Source of the DNA: Deltaproteobacteria bacterium | GTDB taxonomy: Bacteria; Myxococcota_A; UBA796; UBA2385 | Direction: 5' to 3' | Length of the DNA stretch: 64,000 nt | NCBI GenBank assembly: GCA_016792625.1 | Contig: JAEUKK010000155.1 | Location: forward strand, 62,001-126,000 | In this document: positions 14,591 to 23,165 of the stretch, piece by piece | How the letters are laid out: each line of letters starts with the position of its first letter | Numbering within the stretch: position 1 is the first letter of the stretch | Program-made: the position numbers and the translations under genes | The notes under the pieces: model-generated | Told to the model about the DNA's origin: nothing | The model's input: only the letters and a program-made list of their open reading frames with translations | The model's database searches: none

Positions 14591-16684
14591 TCAGCGGCGC
14601 AGCGCCGCGGGCGCCTCACTCGGAAAACGCAGGGTGAAGGTGCTCCCCTGGCCCGGGCGTGAGGCCACGGTCACCTCGCCGCCGTGCGCGTTCATGATGT
14701 AGCGGGTGATGGTCAGGCCGATGCCCGTGCCCTTGCGCTTGCGGGCCATCGCGTCGCGGCTGCGAAAGAAGGGCTCGAAGATCTGCTGCATGTCGTGGGC
14801 GGCGATCCCGATGCCCTTGTCCGAGATGGTGATCTGCACGCCACCTTCGACGACCCGGCCCCGCACGCCGATCCAGCCGCCGGCCGGCGAGTACTTGGCG
14901 GCGTTGCTCACGAGGTTGATCACGCACTGGGCGATGGCGTCGGCGTCGTGGGCCACCGGCGGCAGATCAGCGGGCAGATCGACGTCCAGCTCTTTGTCTT
15001 GGACCTCTTGGGCCGAGCTGATGCTGTCGATGGCGTTCATCACCGTCTCGGCGATGTCGCCCGGCCGCAGGGCGTACCGTTTGGCCCCGCGCTCGATTGC
15101 CGCGAAGTCGAGCACGTTGTCGACGAGGCGCGACAGGCGCTCGCTCTCGCGCACGATGCTGAGGAAGGCCTCTTCTTTCTCCTCGTCGGTCTCTTTGAGG
15201 CCGTAGAGCAGGGCCTCACCCTGGCTGCGAATGTGCGTGATCGGCGAGCGCAGCTCGTGGCTGACGCTGGCAGCGAAGTCGGTCTGCTGGCGGGCCACCT
15301 GCAGCTCGCGGCGCAGCATGGCCAGGGTGGTAAAACTGCCCGCCAGCAGCACAAAGAGCGCCGAGCCGACGATGAGGGCGCGCAGGTCGCGGCGATCCTT
15401 TCGCTCTGCCTCCAAGCGCTCGGCGTCGCGCAGGGCGACCACGAGCGTCCAGCCGCCGAGCCAGGGGCCTAAGCTCTTGCTGGTCAGCGCGTCCTGGGGC
15501 GGCTTCTCGTTGGGGCTGAGCAGGTAGGCGCTCACGTCGCTGTCGGCGACCACCGCGGCCCGCGCGTCGGCTTGCAGCTCGCTGAGCACGTTCTCGAGGT
15601 CGAGCCCAAAAGCGTAGTAGTCGTCGCCCCACCAGGTGGTCGCCCAGAGCGCCCGGTCGCTGAGCTCCCAGCGCACCACGCCGTCGGGCAGGCGGCCCGG
15701 CGTGGCGCCGAAGACCGGGTCGAGCTCGGGCAGCAGGGCGGCCGCCCAGTAGAGCATCGAGCTGCGCTCGGCCAAGCGCCCGCGGGCGACCGGCGCCCAG
15801 TCCCCCGCCGCGCCGGGGGGCACGAGGCCCAGCGCGCGGGCGGCCAGCGCGGCCTCGCCGCCTTGGCCCACGGTCCAGGTCTCAGAGAGCAGCTCTTCGA
15901 CCAGGGTGCGCAGCGCGCGGGTGCCCGCCTCGGGATCACGCTGCAGCAGGGCGTCGGCGCGCATCAGGCGGGCCTGGTCGGCCAGGCGCAGGCCATAGGG
16001 GTCGCGGGTCGGCTCGCCGCGGCTGATCACGGCGTCGAGCAGGGCCATCGCCTCGCGGGTCTGGCCCTGCTTGAGGCGCAGGCGGGCCTCGTCGAGCTGG
16101 GCCCGCGCGCGCAGGACGGGGCTGCTGTGCTCGGCGAAGACAGCGCGCAGCAGGTCAATCTGAACCTCGGTTGGCGCGCCCTCTGCGGCGGCGCGCTCGG
16201 CCGCCCGCCAAGCGGGGTGGAAGAGGTCCTCTTCCGGCAGGGGCTGCTCGGCCGCGTCGACCACAAAAGGCGCCCGCAGGTTGCCCTCTTGGTCAAAACG
16301 CAGGGCCACCCGCAGCTGGGGGTGCAGCTCACCCGCCGTGTCGAGCGGGCTGCGGCCCGAGCGCAGGCGCTCGACCACCCGCTGCTCAAAACTGGTGAAG
16401 TCGCGGTCGAGCCCGGCCCAGAAGGTGTCGGCGGCCACCGCGCCCTCGCGGCGCAGATCATTGACCACCAGGGCCTCTTCGACGCGGGCGGCCCGCACGG
16501 CGAAGTAGGAGAGCAGGGTGGCGGGCAGGGCGATGCTGACCACGAAGAGGCCGATCAGCCGCAGCACGCTGGCGAGGTGGATCGCCTCTTCCATCGCGCG
16601 GGCCTCGCCGCGGCCCTGGACCAGCAGCGCGCGGAGCAGGCGCTGCAGCAGGGTGCTCGGGCGGGAGCGGCGGCCCTCGGGCAT
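14591..16684 (-). CDS. Membrane sensor histidine kinase
   Basis: 697 aa. A first membrane segment near residues 40-60 and a second near 395-420 (ALIVGSALFVLLAGSFTT) enclose a ~330-aa extracytoplasmic sensor region. Part of this region looks like helical TPR-type repeats (ARLRLKQGQTREAMALLD). The cytoplasmic part has an H-box with the phosphoacceptor His at 476 (SVSHELRSPITHIR), an N-box NLVSNAAKYSP, a G1 box SDKGIGIA, an F region and a G2 box KGTGIGLTI, so it is a complete HisKA/HATPase_c kinase. No response regulator is adjacent, so the partner is encoded elsewhere. It is divergent from a TPR protein gene with 152 bp between starts. The start at 16684 has GAGG upstream. Confidence 0.9.
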   Translation of the reverse strand: MPEGRRSRPSTLLQRLLRALLVQGRGEARAMEEAIHLASVLRLIGLFVVSIALPATLLSYFAVRAARVEEALVVNDLRREGAVAADTFWAGLDRDFTSFEQRVVERLRSGRSPLDTAGELHPQLRVALRFDQEGNLRAPFVVDAAEQPLPEEDLFHPAWRAAERAAAEGAPTEVQIDLLRAVFAEHSSPVLRARAQLDEARLRLKQGQTREAMALLDAVISRGEPTRDPYGLRLADQARLMRADALLQRDPEAGTRALRTLVEELLSETWTVGQGGEAALAARALGLVPPGAAGDWAPVARGRLAERSSMLYWAAALLPELDPVFGATPGRLPDGVVRWELSDRALWATTWWGDDYYAFGLDLENVLSELQADARAAVVADSDVSAYLLSPNEKPPQDALTSKSLGPWLGGWTLVVALRDAERLEAERKDRRDLRALIVGSALFVLLAGSFTTLAMLRRELQVARQQTDFAASVSHELRSPITHIRSQGEALLYGLKETDEEKEEAFLSIVRESERLSRLVDNVLDFAAIERGAKRYALRPGDIAETVMNAIDSISSAQEVQDKELDVDLPADLPPVAHDADAIAQCVINLVSNAAKYSPAGGWIGVRGRVVEGGVQITISDKGIGIAAHDMQQIFEPFFRSRDAMARKRKGTGIGLTITRYIMNAHGGEVTVASRPGQGSTFTLRFPSEAPAALRR

Positions 16685-16836
16685 GGTCGAGCCTCGGCGC
16701 GCGGGCGGGCGGGGCGGGTCGCGGGCGGGGCCGCGGCCTCGGCCGGCCCCGGGCGGGCGCCAGCGGGCCGGAGGATAACCGACGCGGGAACCGCGCCCCC
16801 CGCGCCACGGTCCAGCGCCCGCCTCCGGAGGACCCC

Positions 16837-18612
16837 ATGCCCGCCCCCGCGCCCCTCGGTCGCCGCGCCGCCCTCCTCCTCTTCGTGCTGGTCGCCATCC
16901 TCGGGGTGCCGGGCGCGGCGTGGGCCGGCTGGGCGGTCAGCGAGCGGGGCGCGGCCCGCTACAGCGAGGCGGTGGTCGCCCAGGCCCGGGGCCAGCTCGA
17001 GCTGGCCTTGGCCGCCTACGACGAGGTGCTGGCCCAAGACCCCACCTGCGGCAGCGCGCTGCACGGCAAGGGCATGGTGCTGCTGCGGCTCGGCCGCCTC
17101 GCCGAGGCCGAGGCCCTGGCCCGCGGCCTGACCGCCGCTTGGCCCAAGAAGGCCGAGGCCCACACCCTGCTCAGCAGCGCGCGCTTCGTGCGCCAAAACG
17201 CGGCGGGGGCCCGGGTCGCCGCCGAAGAGGCGCTGAAGCTCGCACCCGACGACATCGCCGCGCACGCCGCTCTTTTGCAGGCCTTGCTGCGGCTCGGCGA
17301 GGGTGAGGCCGCCCAGCGCCTCGCCGCCCAGGCGGTCGAGCGCCTGCCCGCCCCCGTCGGCGCCTGCATGGAGGTCGCCGTGCTCCAAGAGCTGCGGGCC
17401 CGGGTCGAGCCCGCCCTGGCCGACCGCTGCGCCGCCGCCGGCCCCGAGCTCATCGGCTGGATGCCGCTCAACGCCGACCAGAGCGCCGAGGCCGAGCTCA
17501 AGCAGGTGCAAGAGGCCCTCGCCCGCATCAACGCGGGTGATCCGGCGGGGGCCCTGCTGCTGCTCGACCCGGTGGTCGCCGCCCGCCCGACCCGCGGCGA
17601 CGCCCGGGCCCTGCGCGGCATCGCCCGGGCCCGGGTGGGCAACACCAGCGGGGCGATCGACGACCTGCGCGCGGCGATCGAGGCCGAGGACTGGCTGGTG
17701 GTGCACCGCTCGGGCGCGATCTCGGGTGTGGTGCGGGCGTCTGACGCCGCCAAAGCCGAAGAGCTGCGCGGGATCGCCTCGGCCCACCTCGTGCTTTTGC
17801 ACGTGCAGCGGGGTGAGCTCGACAAGGCCAGCGTGGTCGAGGCCAAGGCCCTGCCCCGCCACCCCGAGGTCGAGCTGCTCAACGCCGCCCGGGCCCGCCG
17901 CCTCGCCGCCCTGGGCCAGCGGGCCGAGGCCTTGGACCTGCTCGAGCGCCTGAGCACATCCACCGACTATGACGTGCAGGGCGTTATCGTCGACGTGGGG
18001 GTCGTGCTGGGCGGGCTGCCCGAGGGCGTGATCTTGGGCCTGCGCGAGAGCGCCGGCCCCGGCCTGCTGCGCTGGGCCGCCGCGCGCGACGCCGCGGGTG
18101 ATCCGGCCGGCTGCAGCGCCGCGCTCGGGCCGCCGGCCGCCGTGCACCCGGCCCTGCTGCGCCTCGGCTGGGGCTGCGCGGTGCGCCAGGGCGCCGCCCC
18201 GCTCGCCGACGCCTGGTGGGATGAGGGCGGGGCCGCGCTCAGCGCTGCCCAGCCGGTCACCGCCTACAACCACGCCTTGCTGCTGCGCGCCGCCGGCGAG
18301 GGGGCCCGGGCCCGGGCCGTGCTGACCCCCGCCCTGCCCGGCGCGCCCGGGGCCGCGCCGCCGCCCGAGGCGGTCGGGCCGCTGCACACCCTCGCGGTCA
18401 CGCTGGCCCTCGACGTGGGCGCGCTGGACGAGGCCCGGCGCCTCGCCGCGGCCCCGACCGCCCCGCCGAGCGCCCGCGCGCTGGTGGGGGCGCGCCTGCT
18501 CAAGGCCGGCCGCGCGGACGAGGCCCGGCTGCTGCTGCAGGCCACCTGCCCGGCCCTGCAGGGCGACGAGGCGGCGAGCTGCCGCCAAAACCTGACCTTG
18601 GCTGGCGGCTAA
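16837..18612 (+). CDS. TPR-repeat protein with an N-terminal membrane anchor or signal
   Basis: 591 aa. Residues ~12-32 (LLLFVLVAILGVPGAAWAG) are a signal anchor or uncleaved signal, so most of the chain is extracytoplasmic. The rest is Ala/Leu/Arg-rich helical sequence made of tetratricopeptide-like units, for example residues ~42-75 (a unit with the YDEVLAQDPTCGSALHGKG pattern), ~100-140 and ~225-265. A few Cys residues are scattered through the later part (C117-type positions such as AGCSAAL and GWGCAV). It is presumably a protein-interaction scaffold in the periplasm. The start at 16837 has CCGGAGGACCCC upstream. It is divergent from the histidine kinase whose sensor region also looks TPR-like, which raises the possibility of a direct partner. 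Its stop overlaps the convergent udk stop by 4 bp. Confidence 0.72.
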   Translation: MPAPAPLGRRAALLLFVLVAILGVPGAAWAGWAVSERGAARYSEAVVAQARGQLELALAAYDEVLAQDPTCGSALHGKGMVLLRLGRLAEAEALARGLTAAWPKKAEAHTLLSSARFVRQNAAGARVAAEEALKLAPDDIAAHAALLQALLRLGEGEAAQRLAAQAVERLPAPVGACMEVAVLQELRARVEPALADRCAAAGPELIGWMPLNADQSAEAELKQVQEALARINAGDPAGALLLLDPVVAARPTRGDARALRGIARARVGNTSGAIDDLRAAIEAEDWLVVHRSGAISGVVRASDAAKAEELRGIASAHLVLLHVQRGELDKASVVEAKALPRHPEVELLNAARARRLAALGQRAEALDLLERLSTSTDYDVQGVIVDVGVVLGGLPEGVILGLRESAGPGLLRWAAARDAAGDPAGCSAALGPPAAVHPALLRLGWGCAVRQGAAPLADAWWDEGGAALSAAQPVTAYNHALLLRAAGEGARARAVLTPALPGAPGAAPPPEAVGPLHTLAVTLALDVGALDEARRLAAAPTAPPSARALVGARLLKAGRADEARLLLQATCPALQGDEAASCRQNLTLAGG

Positions 18613-19217
18613 GCCCGCCGCGCGGCGATGGCGGCGACCAGGGTCTCGACCAGCGCGGCGATCGGCGCGGTGCCGTTGAGCACGAGGTCTGCGCTGGACT
18701 TGGTCGGCTCGACGAAGGCCTCGTGCATGGGCCGCACGGTGTCGAGGTACTGGTCGAGCACCCCGCCGACCTCGCGGCCGCGCTCGGCCACGTCGCGGCG
18801 CACCCGGCGGGCGAGGCGCACGTCGGCGGGGGCGTCGACGAAGACGCGCAGATCGGCGCGGGCGGCCAGCGCCGGGTCGGCGAGCGTGAGGATGCCCTCG
18901 ACCAAGATCACCGGAGTGGGCTCGGCGTGCTCGCTCTCGGGCTGGCGGCGGTGGGTGCGGAAGTCGTAGACCGGCAGCGCGGCGGCCTGACCGGCCCGCA
19001 GCGCGTCGAGGTCGGCCACGAGGCGCGCGGTGTCGAGCGCGTCGGGGTGGTCATAGTTGTGGCCCCGGGGCTGGGCGACGTCTTTGTAGTAGCGGTCGTG
19101 GTGCAGCAGCAGGGCGCCGAGCTGGGCGGCGGCCCGGGCCGCGACGGTGGTCTTGCCGCTGGCGGTGCCGCCCGCGATGATCACGACAAAAGGGGGAGGG
19201 GGGGGAGCTGCGGACAC
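18609..19217 (-). CDS. udk: Uridine kinase family P-loop protein
   Basis: 202 aa. The P-loop is GGTASGKTT, followed by LLHHDRYYKDVAQPRGHNYDHP, the family block in which the Asp and Tyr bind the nucleoside. Later come LPVYDFRTHRR, VILVEGILTL, and the lid RRVRRDVAERGREV. These match uridine/cytidine kinases and the related phosphoribulokinase superfamily, so phosphorylation of uridine with ATP (pyrimidine salvage) is the likely reaction. I chose the GTG at 19217 because CGGAGGCCCGCC is directly upstream; the in-frame ATG at 19247 lacks a site. Convergent with the TPR gene and upstream of corA on the same strand order, but not obviously in one operon. Confidence 0.85.
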   Translation of the reverse strand: MSAAPPPPPFVVIIAGGTASGKTTVAARAAAQLGALLLHHDRYYKDVAQPRGHNYDHPDALDTARLVADLDALRAGQAAALPVYDFRTHRRQPESEHAEPTPVILVEGILTLADPALAARADLRVFVDAPADVRLARRVRRDVAERGREVGGVLDQYLDTVRPMHEAFVEPTKSSADLVLNGTAPIAALVETLVAAIAARRA

Positions 19218-19278
19218 GGCGGGCCTCCGGGCGCGGCGCCTATCCACCGGGGGCCGGCGGCGGCCCCTCCACCCCCGA

Positions 19279-20373
19279 TCAGATCCACCCGCTGCGGCGG
19301 AAGCGCCAGAGCAAGCCCGCGGCCAGCATCGCCATCAGCCCGAGCACCATCGGGTAGCCCCAGGGCTTGTGCAGCTCGGGCATCTGGTCGAAGTTCATGC
19401 CATAGACCCCGGCGATGAAGCTCAGCGGGATGAAAATGGCGGTCACCACGGTGAGCACGCGCATGGTCTCGTTCATGCGGTGGCTGGCCAAGGCGAGGTG
19501 CAGCTCGAGCGTGTTGTCGAGGCGCTCGCGCAGGCTCTCCGACAGCTCGACCACCTCGTTGAGGTGGGCCAGCAGGTCGCGGAAGAAGGGCAGCGTGCCC
19601 TTGTGGACCAGCTCGGGGCGGGCGTGCTCGAGGATGGCCAGGGCCTCGCGCACCGGCTTGGCCGCCCGGCGGAAGGCCTGGAGCTGGGCCTTGAGGCGGT
19701 GCACATCGCCGGGCAGGGACTCGTCGAAGCGGTCAGTGGGGCGCTCCTCGAGCGCGTCGACCGCGTCCGAGAAGCGGTCGGCGATGGCCCGGTAGTCGTC
19801 GATGATGGCGTCGAGCAGGGCGTGGAGCAGGTAGTCGGCCGCCCGCTGGCGAATGCGCCCCCGCGCCTGCATCACCCGGGTGCGCACGCCCGAGAACAGC
19901 GGCGCGGGCAGCTCTTGAAAGCTGAGCACCCAGCCCTCGCCGAGCACGAGGCTGATGTGCTCGGCGCTCAGCTCGGCGTCGGTGCCCTCGCTCAGCCGCA
20001 GGTGCTTGAGGTTGATCACCACCGAGAGGCCGTAGTCCTCGGCCTTGGCGCGGGTCTCCAGGGTCACGATGTCCTCGACGGCGAGGCCATGCAGCTCGAA
20101 GACATCGCCGAGCAGACCCACGATCTCGACGTCGTGCACGCCGTCTACGTGCACCCAGGTGATCCGGTCAGGGCGGCGCCAGGCCCCCGCGCGGCGCAGC
20201 ACCTCGGCCCCGCCGTGGGCGGCGTGCTCCTCGGCCACCGACTCGTTGTAGGTGACCAGCTGCAGGCGCACCTCGTGCTCCCGCGGCGGGCCCGAGTAGA
20301 TCGGTGTGCCCGGCGGCTGGTGCAGGGTGGGGCGCGGCGGGCGGTGCTGGGCGGGGTGCGCACGGTGGGGCAT
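19279..20373 (-). CDS. corA: CorA family magnesium/cobalt transporter
   Basis: 364 aa. A soluble cytoplasmic funnel domain (~1-300, with a long helical region rich in Glu and Arg) is followed by two C-terminal membrane helices. The signature YGMNF sits at the end of the first helix, and the family IFIPLSFIAGVYGMNFDQMP is intact; the chain ends with a basic WRFRRSGWI. It forms pentameric channels for Mg2+ (also Co2+/Ni2+) in the inner membrane. The start at 20373 has GAGGTCCCG upstream. Upstream in-frame sequence to 20625 is open but not conserved in character and runs into AT-rich promoter-like DNA, so I do not include it. Confidence 0.93.
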   Translation of the reverse strand: MPHRAHPAQHRPPRPTLHQPPGTPIYSGPPREHEVRLQLVTYNESVAEEHAAHGGAEVLRRAGAWRRPDRITWVHVDGVHDVEIVGLLGDVFELHGLAVEDIVTLETRAKAEDYGLSVVINLKHLRLSEGTDAELSAEHISLVLGEGWVLSFQELPAPLFSGVRTRVMQARGRIRQRAADYLLHALLDAIIDDYRAIADRFSDAVDALEERPTDRFDESLPGDVHRLKAQLQAFRRAAKPVREALAILEHARPELVHKGTLPFFRDLLAHLNEVVELSESLRERLDNTLELHLALASHRMNETMRVLTVVTAIFIPLSFIAGVYGMNFDQMPELHKPWGYPMVLGLMAMLAAGLLWRFRRSGWI

Positions 20374-20451
20374 CGGGACCTCGGCGGCCCGGCCGTCTAA
20401 GCCGGCGGGGCGGCGCGCTCCGGTCGGTGGGCGGTGTGCGGCGCCGCCGAT

Positions 20452-20469
20452 CCTGTCACCGCCTGTCAC
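20452..20469. promoter_or_regulatory. Direct repeat CCTGTCAC upstream of corA
   Basis: CCTGTCAC occurs at 20452-20459 and 20462-20469, a 10-bp phase that would place both copies on one face of the helix. The site lies 79-96 bp upstream of the corA start. It is a possible regulator half-site pair; the regulator is unknown. Confidence 0.3.
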
Positions 20470-20519
20470 TGGCCGCGGCGGGGGGCGCGCGACCGCGCCC
20501 CGATCAGCCCGCCGCGGGG

Positions 20520-20650
20520 CCTGAGACCCCAAGAAGTTTTTTGTCTGGTATATCAATGCAATAAGGGTCGACCGGGGGATTTTTGAGGCCGCGCAAGTCG
20601 GAACCTTGTCAGGGGCGCCTTGCATATGTCATAGAATGTCTGTGTCTGGA
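20520..20650. other. AT-richer island in the 430-bp corA/LysR gap
   Basis: The gap 20374-20803 has no convincing gene. This part is far poorer in GC than the rest of the window, with GTTTTTTGTCTGGTATATCA, ATTTTTGAGG and CATATGTCATAGAATG. On the plus strand TTGTCA (about 20607-20612) is followed after 20 bp by TAGAAT, a poor spacing. On the minus strand TTGCATTGATATACC faces corA. It most likely holds the corA promoter; a non-coding RNA cannot be excluded from sequence alone. Confidence 0.35.
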
Positions 20651-20737
20651 CGCCAGTCGGGCCGGGTAGACCTCCGCCGGGGGGCGCGGTCGACTGAGTT
20701 CGGGTCCGCTGGACGTCCTGGCCCTCTTCTCCACCCG

Positions 20738-20785
20738 CCGCCCCGCGCCCCTCCCCGAAGCTCTCGGGTGGTGGGCGCGGGGCGG
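20738..20785 (-). terminator. Strong stem-loop after the LysR gene
   Basis: 20738-20750 and 20773-20785 are perfect reverse complements (13 bp, nearly all G:C) around a 22-base loop. The structure lies 18 bp beyond the LysR stop on the minus strand. It lacks a U-run, so it may be a non-canonical terminator or a 3-prime RNA-stabilising hairpin. Confidence 0.45.
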
Positions 20786-20803
20786 TCGGTTTGGGGCCGG
20801 GCC

Positions 20804-21748
20804 TCAGCCAGCGCAGCCTTGCACGGGCGCCAGCGGGTGGGCGGCGAACCACTCGAGCAAGAAGTGCATCAGCGCGCGCACCGCCGCCGGCTGGTGTTTG
20901 CGGCTGACGTAGACTAGGTAGGCCGAGATGTCGGGCAGCTCAAACTCGCCGAGCACCTGCACCAGAGTGCCCTGCCGCAGGTCGTGCTCGACATAGAAGC
21001 TCGGCAGGTGGGCGAGGCCCATTCCGGCGAGGGCGGCGCCGCGCAGGGCGAGGCCCGAGTCGGTCTCGAGGGGGCAAGCGCCGACCGGGGCCTGGATCTC
21101 CCCATCGACCACGTAGGACCACTCGCGCTCCTCGGGCAGGTTGAGGTAGCGCAGGCAGCGGTGCCGCACGAGCTCGGCTGGGTGCGTCGGCGTGCCGGCT
21201 TTGGTGAGGTAGCCGGGGCTCGCGCAGGTCACGACCCGGGCCCGCAGGAGCTGGCGGGCGACCAAGGAGTCGTCGAAGACCGGCCCCACGCGCACCACGA
21301 GGTCGAGGCCCAGCGCGACGGGGTCGGAGCGGTGGTCGCTCAAGGTGAGCTGCACCCGCACCCGGGGGTGGCGGCCCTGAAACTCGGCGAGGGGCTCGGC
21401 GAGGTAATACTCGCCAAAAACCACCGGCGCGTTGATGCGGACGGTGCCGACCGGCTCTTGGGCGAGGCTGCCCATGTCGGCCTCAGCCTCATCGAGGATG
21501 GCGAGCAGGCGGGCGCAGTGGGCGTGGAAGCGCAGCCCAGCCTCGGTCGCCGCCACCTGCCGGGTGGTGCGGTGGAGCAGGCGCAGCCCGAGGCGCTCTT
21601 CGAGGCGCGAGACCCGCTTGCTCACCGCGCTGCGGGTGAGGCCGAAGCGGGCCGCCGCGGCGGAGTAGCTGCCCTGCAGCACGATCTCGTGGAAGATCAG
21701 CATCGCGTCGATGTCTTCGCGAAAGGTCCCTGGTGAGCTGTCGGTCAT
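20804..21748 (-). CDS. LysR-type transcriptional regulator
   Basis: 314 aa, typical LTTR length. The N-terminal winged helix (~10-70) reads MLIFHEIVLQGSYSAAAARF, LTRSAVSKRVSRLEERLGLR and LLHRTTRQVAATEAG, the standard pattern of this family. The C-terminal ~220 aa is a periplasmic-binding-protein-like effector domain, including VRINAPVVFGEYYLAEPLAEF and LDLVVRVG. The sequence is closest in feel to the CrgA/DsdC-like group, which often controls a divergent gene. The divergent neighbour here is trpS, 139 bp away, an unusual target, so the regulon is uncertain. The start is the ATG at 21748. Confidence 0.93.
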   Translation of the reverse strand: MTDSSPGTFREDIDAMLIFHEIVLQGSYSAAAARFGLTRSAVSKRVSRLEERLGLRLLHRTTRQVAATEAGLRFHAHCARLLAILDEAEADMGSLAQEPVGTVRINAPVVFGEYYLAEPLAEFQGRHPRVRVQLTLSDHRSDPVALGLDLVVRVGPVFDDSLVARQLLRARVVTCASPGYLTKAGTPTHPAELVRHRCLRYLNLPEEREWSYVVDGEIQAPVGACPLETDSGLALRGAALAGMGLAHLPSFYVEHDLRQGTLVQVLGEFELPDISAYLVYVSRKHQPAAVRALMHFLLEWFAAHPLAPVQGCAG

Positions 21749-21887
21749 CGGCGCCCCGTGCGCCCGGGTGGTCCCATCGCCCCGGCGCCGCTGCGAAGCT
21801 ACCCCAGCCCTCCGCCGGGCGGCCCCGCCGGGCCTGTGCTAACGGTCGCCCGTCCAGGGCCCCGGGCGGGCCCAAAGCGGAGGCGAG

Positions 21888-23006
21888 ATGAGCGGCCAGA
21901 CGGAGCAAGAGGGCGTGCAGCAGGCTGAGGTCAAGGCGGCGGGCGCGGCGGGCGGGGTCAAGCGCCTGCTGACCGGCGACCGGCCGACCGGGCAGCTGCA
22001 CCTGGGGCACCTCGTCGGCAGCATCCAGAACCGGGTCAAGCTGCAGGCCGAGTACGACACCTACATCTTGATCGCCGACCTGCACATGTTGACCACCAAG
22101 CGCAGCCCGGCCGACATCCAAGAGATCGGCGACAACGTGCGCTCGATCTTGCTCGACTACCTCGCCGCCGGCCTCGACCCGAACCACTGCAAGATCTACC
22201 TGCAGTCGGCCATCCCCGAGGTCTACGAGCTCAACACGCTGCTGCAGAACTTCGTGACGGTCAACCGCCTGTCGCGGCTGCCGGCGCTCAAAGAGATGGC
22301 CAAGAACGCCAACCTCGACGAAGAGAGCATCCCCTACGGTCTGTTGGGCTACCCGGTGCTGCAGGCCGCCGACATCCTGCTGCCCAAGGCCCACATCGTG
22401 CCGGTCGGGCCCGACAACCTCGCCCAGGTCGAGATCACCCGCGAGATCGCCCGCCGCTTCAACCAGACCTATGGCGAGGTCTTCGTCGAGCCCACGCCCC
22501 TGCTCGGCGTGGAGCGCGCGCTGGTGGGCACCGACGGCAAGGGCAAGATGAGCAAGTCGGCGGGCAACAGCATCTTGCTCAGCGATGATCGCAAGGCGCT
22601 CGAGAAGAAGATCCGCAAGATGTACACCGACCCCAACCGGGTGCACGCCGACGTGCCCGGCACGGTCGAGGGCAACCCGGTTTTTGAGTACCACCGGATC
22701 TTCAACCCCGATCAAGCCGAGGTCGACGCCCTGGCCGCCCGCTACGAGGCGGGCACCGTCGGTGATGGCGAGGTCAAGGATCGCTTGCTGACCGCCATGA
22801 TCACCTTCATGGAGCCCCTGTGGGAGCGGCGGGCCCACTACGCCGCGCAGCCCGATCTCCTCGACGATGTCCTGTGGGAGGGCACCCTCGCCATGCAGCG
22901 CCTCGCCACCCAGACCATGCGCGAGGTGCGCAAGGCGCTCGGGCTGGGCAAGACCATGGACAAGCTGCGCAAACGGATGGAGAAGCGCGCCCGCAAGCCG
23001 GCCTGA
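21888..23006 (+). CDS. trpS: Tryptophanyl-tRNA synthetase
   Basis: 372 aa. A class I aminoacyl-tRNA synthetase with the HIGH-like motif as HLGH in TGDRPTGQLHLGHLVGS and an intact KMSKS loop in GKGKMSKSAGN. Other TrpRS features are YILIADLHMLTT, GYPVLQAADILL and PVGPDNLAQVEITREIARRFN. It charges tRNA-Trp in the cytosol. A ~24-residue Gln/Glu/Ala N-terminal extension precedes the conserved start of the catalytic domain. The start at 21888 follows a strong GCGGAGGCGAG. Divergent from the LysR gene. Confidence 0.96.
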   Translation: MSGQTEQEGVQQAEVKAAGAAGGVKRLLTGDRPTGQLHLGHLVGSIQNRVKLQAEYDTYILIADLHMLTTKRSPADIQEIGDNVRSILLDYLAAGLDPNHCKIYLQSAIPEVYELNTLLQNFVTVNRLSRLPALKEMAKNANLDEESIPYGLLGYPVLQAADILLPKAHIVPVGPDNLAQVEITREIARRFNQTYGEVFVEPTPLLGVERALVGTDGKGKMSKSAGNSILLSDDRKALEKKIRKMYTDPNRVHADVPGTVEGNPVFEYHRIFNPDQAEVDALAARYEAGTVGDGEVKDRLLTAMITFMEPLWERRAHYAAQPDLLDDVLWEGTLAMQRLATQTMREVRKALGLGKTMDKLRKRMEKRARKPA

Positions 23007-23165
23007 TCGGCCCGCGCCGCGGGCTGCGCGGGTGGAGGACACGGCGGCGCTGGCCCGTGGTATCGGAGCATCGTCGCGCCCAGACCGCCGATCCGCGGCC
23101 AGCACGCGGCGAAGACCCCGCCGGCCCCCGCCGGCCCTCCTCCGGCTCCCCGCCCCAGGCCCGCC

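Noticed and set aside
20553..20852. 99-codon minus-strand open frame in the corA/LysR gap
   Set aside because: No ribosome site, no domain, Pro/Arg-rich start that overlaps the LysR end, and an AT-rich interior that looks regulatory.
23011..23026. GC palindrome after trpS
   Set aside because: The arms leave a loop of about one base, so it cannot form a terminator hairpin, and short GC palindromes are common at this base composition.
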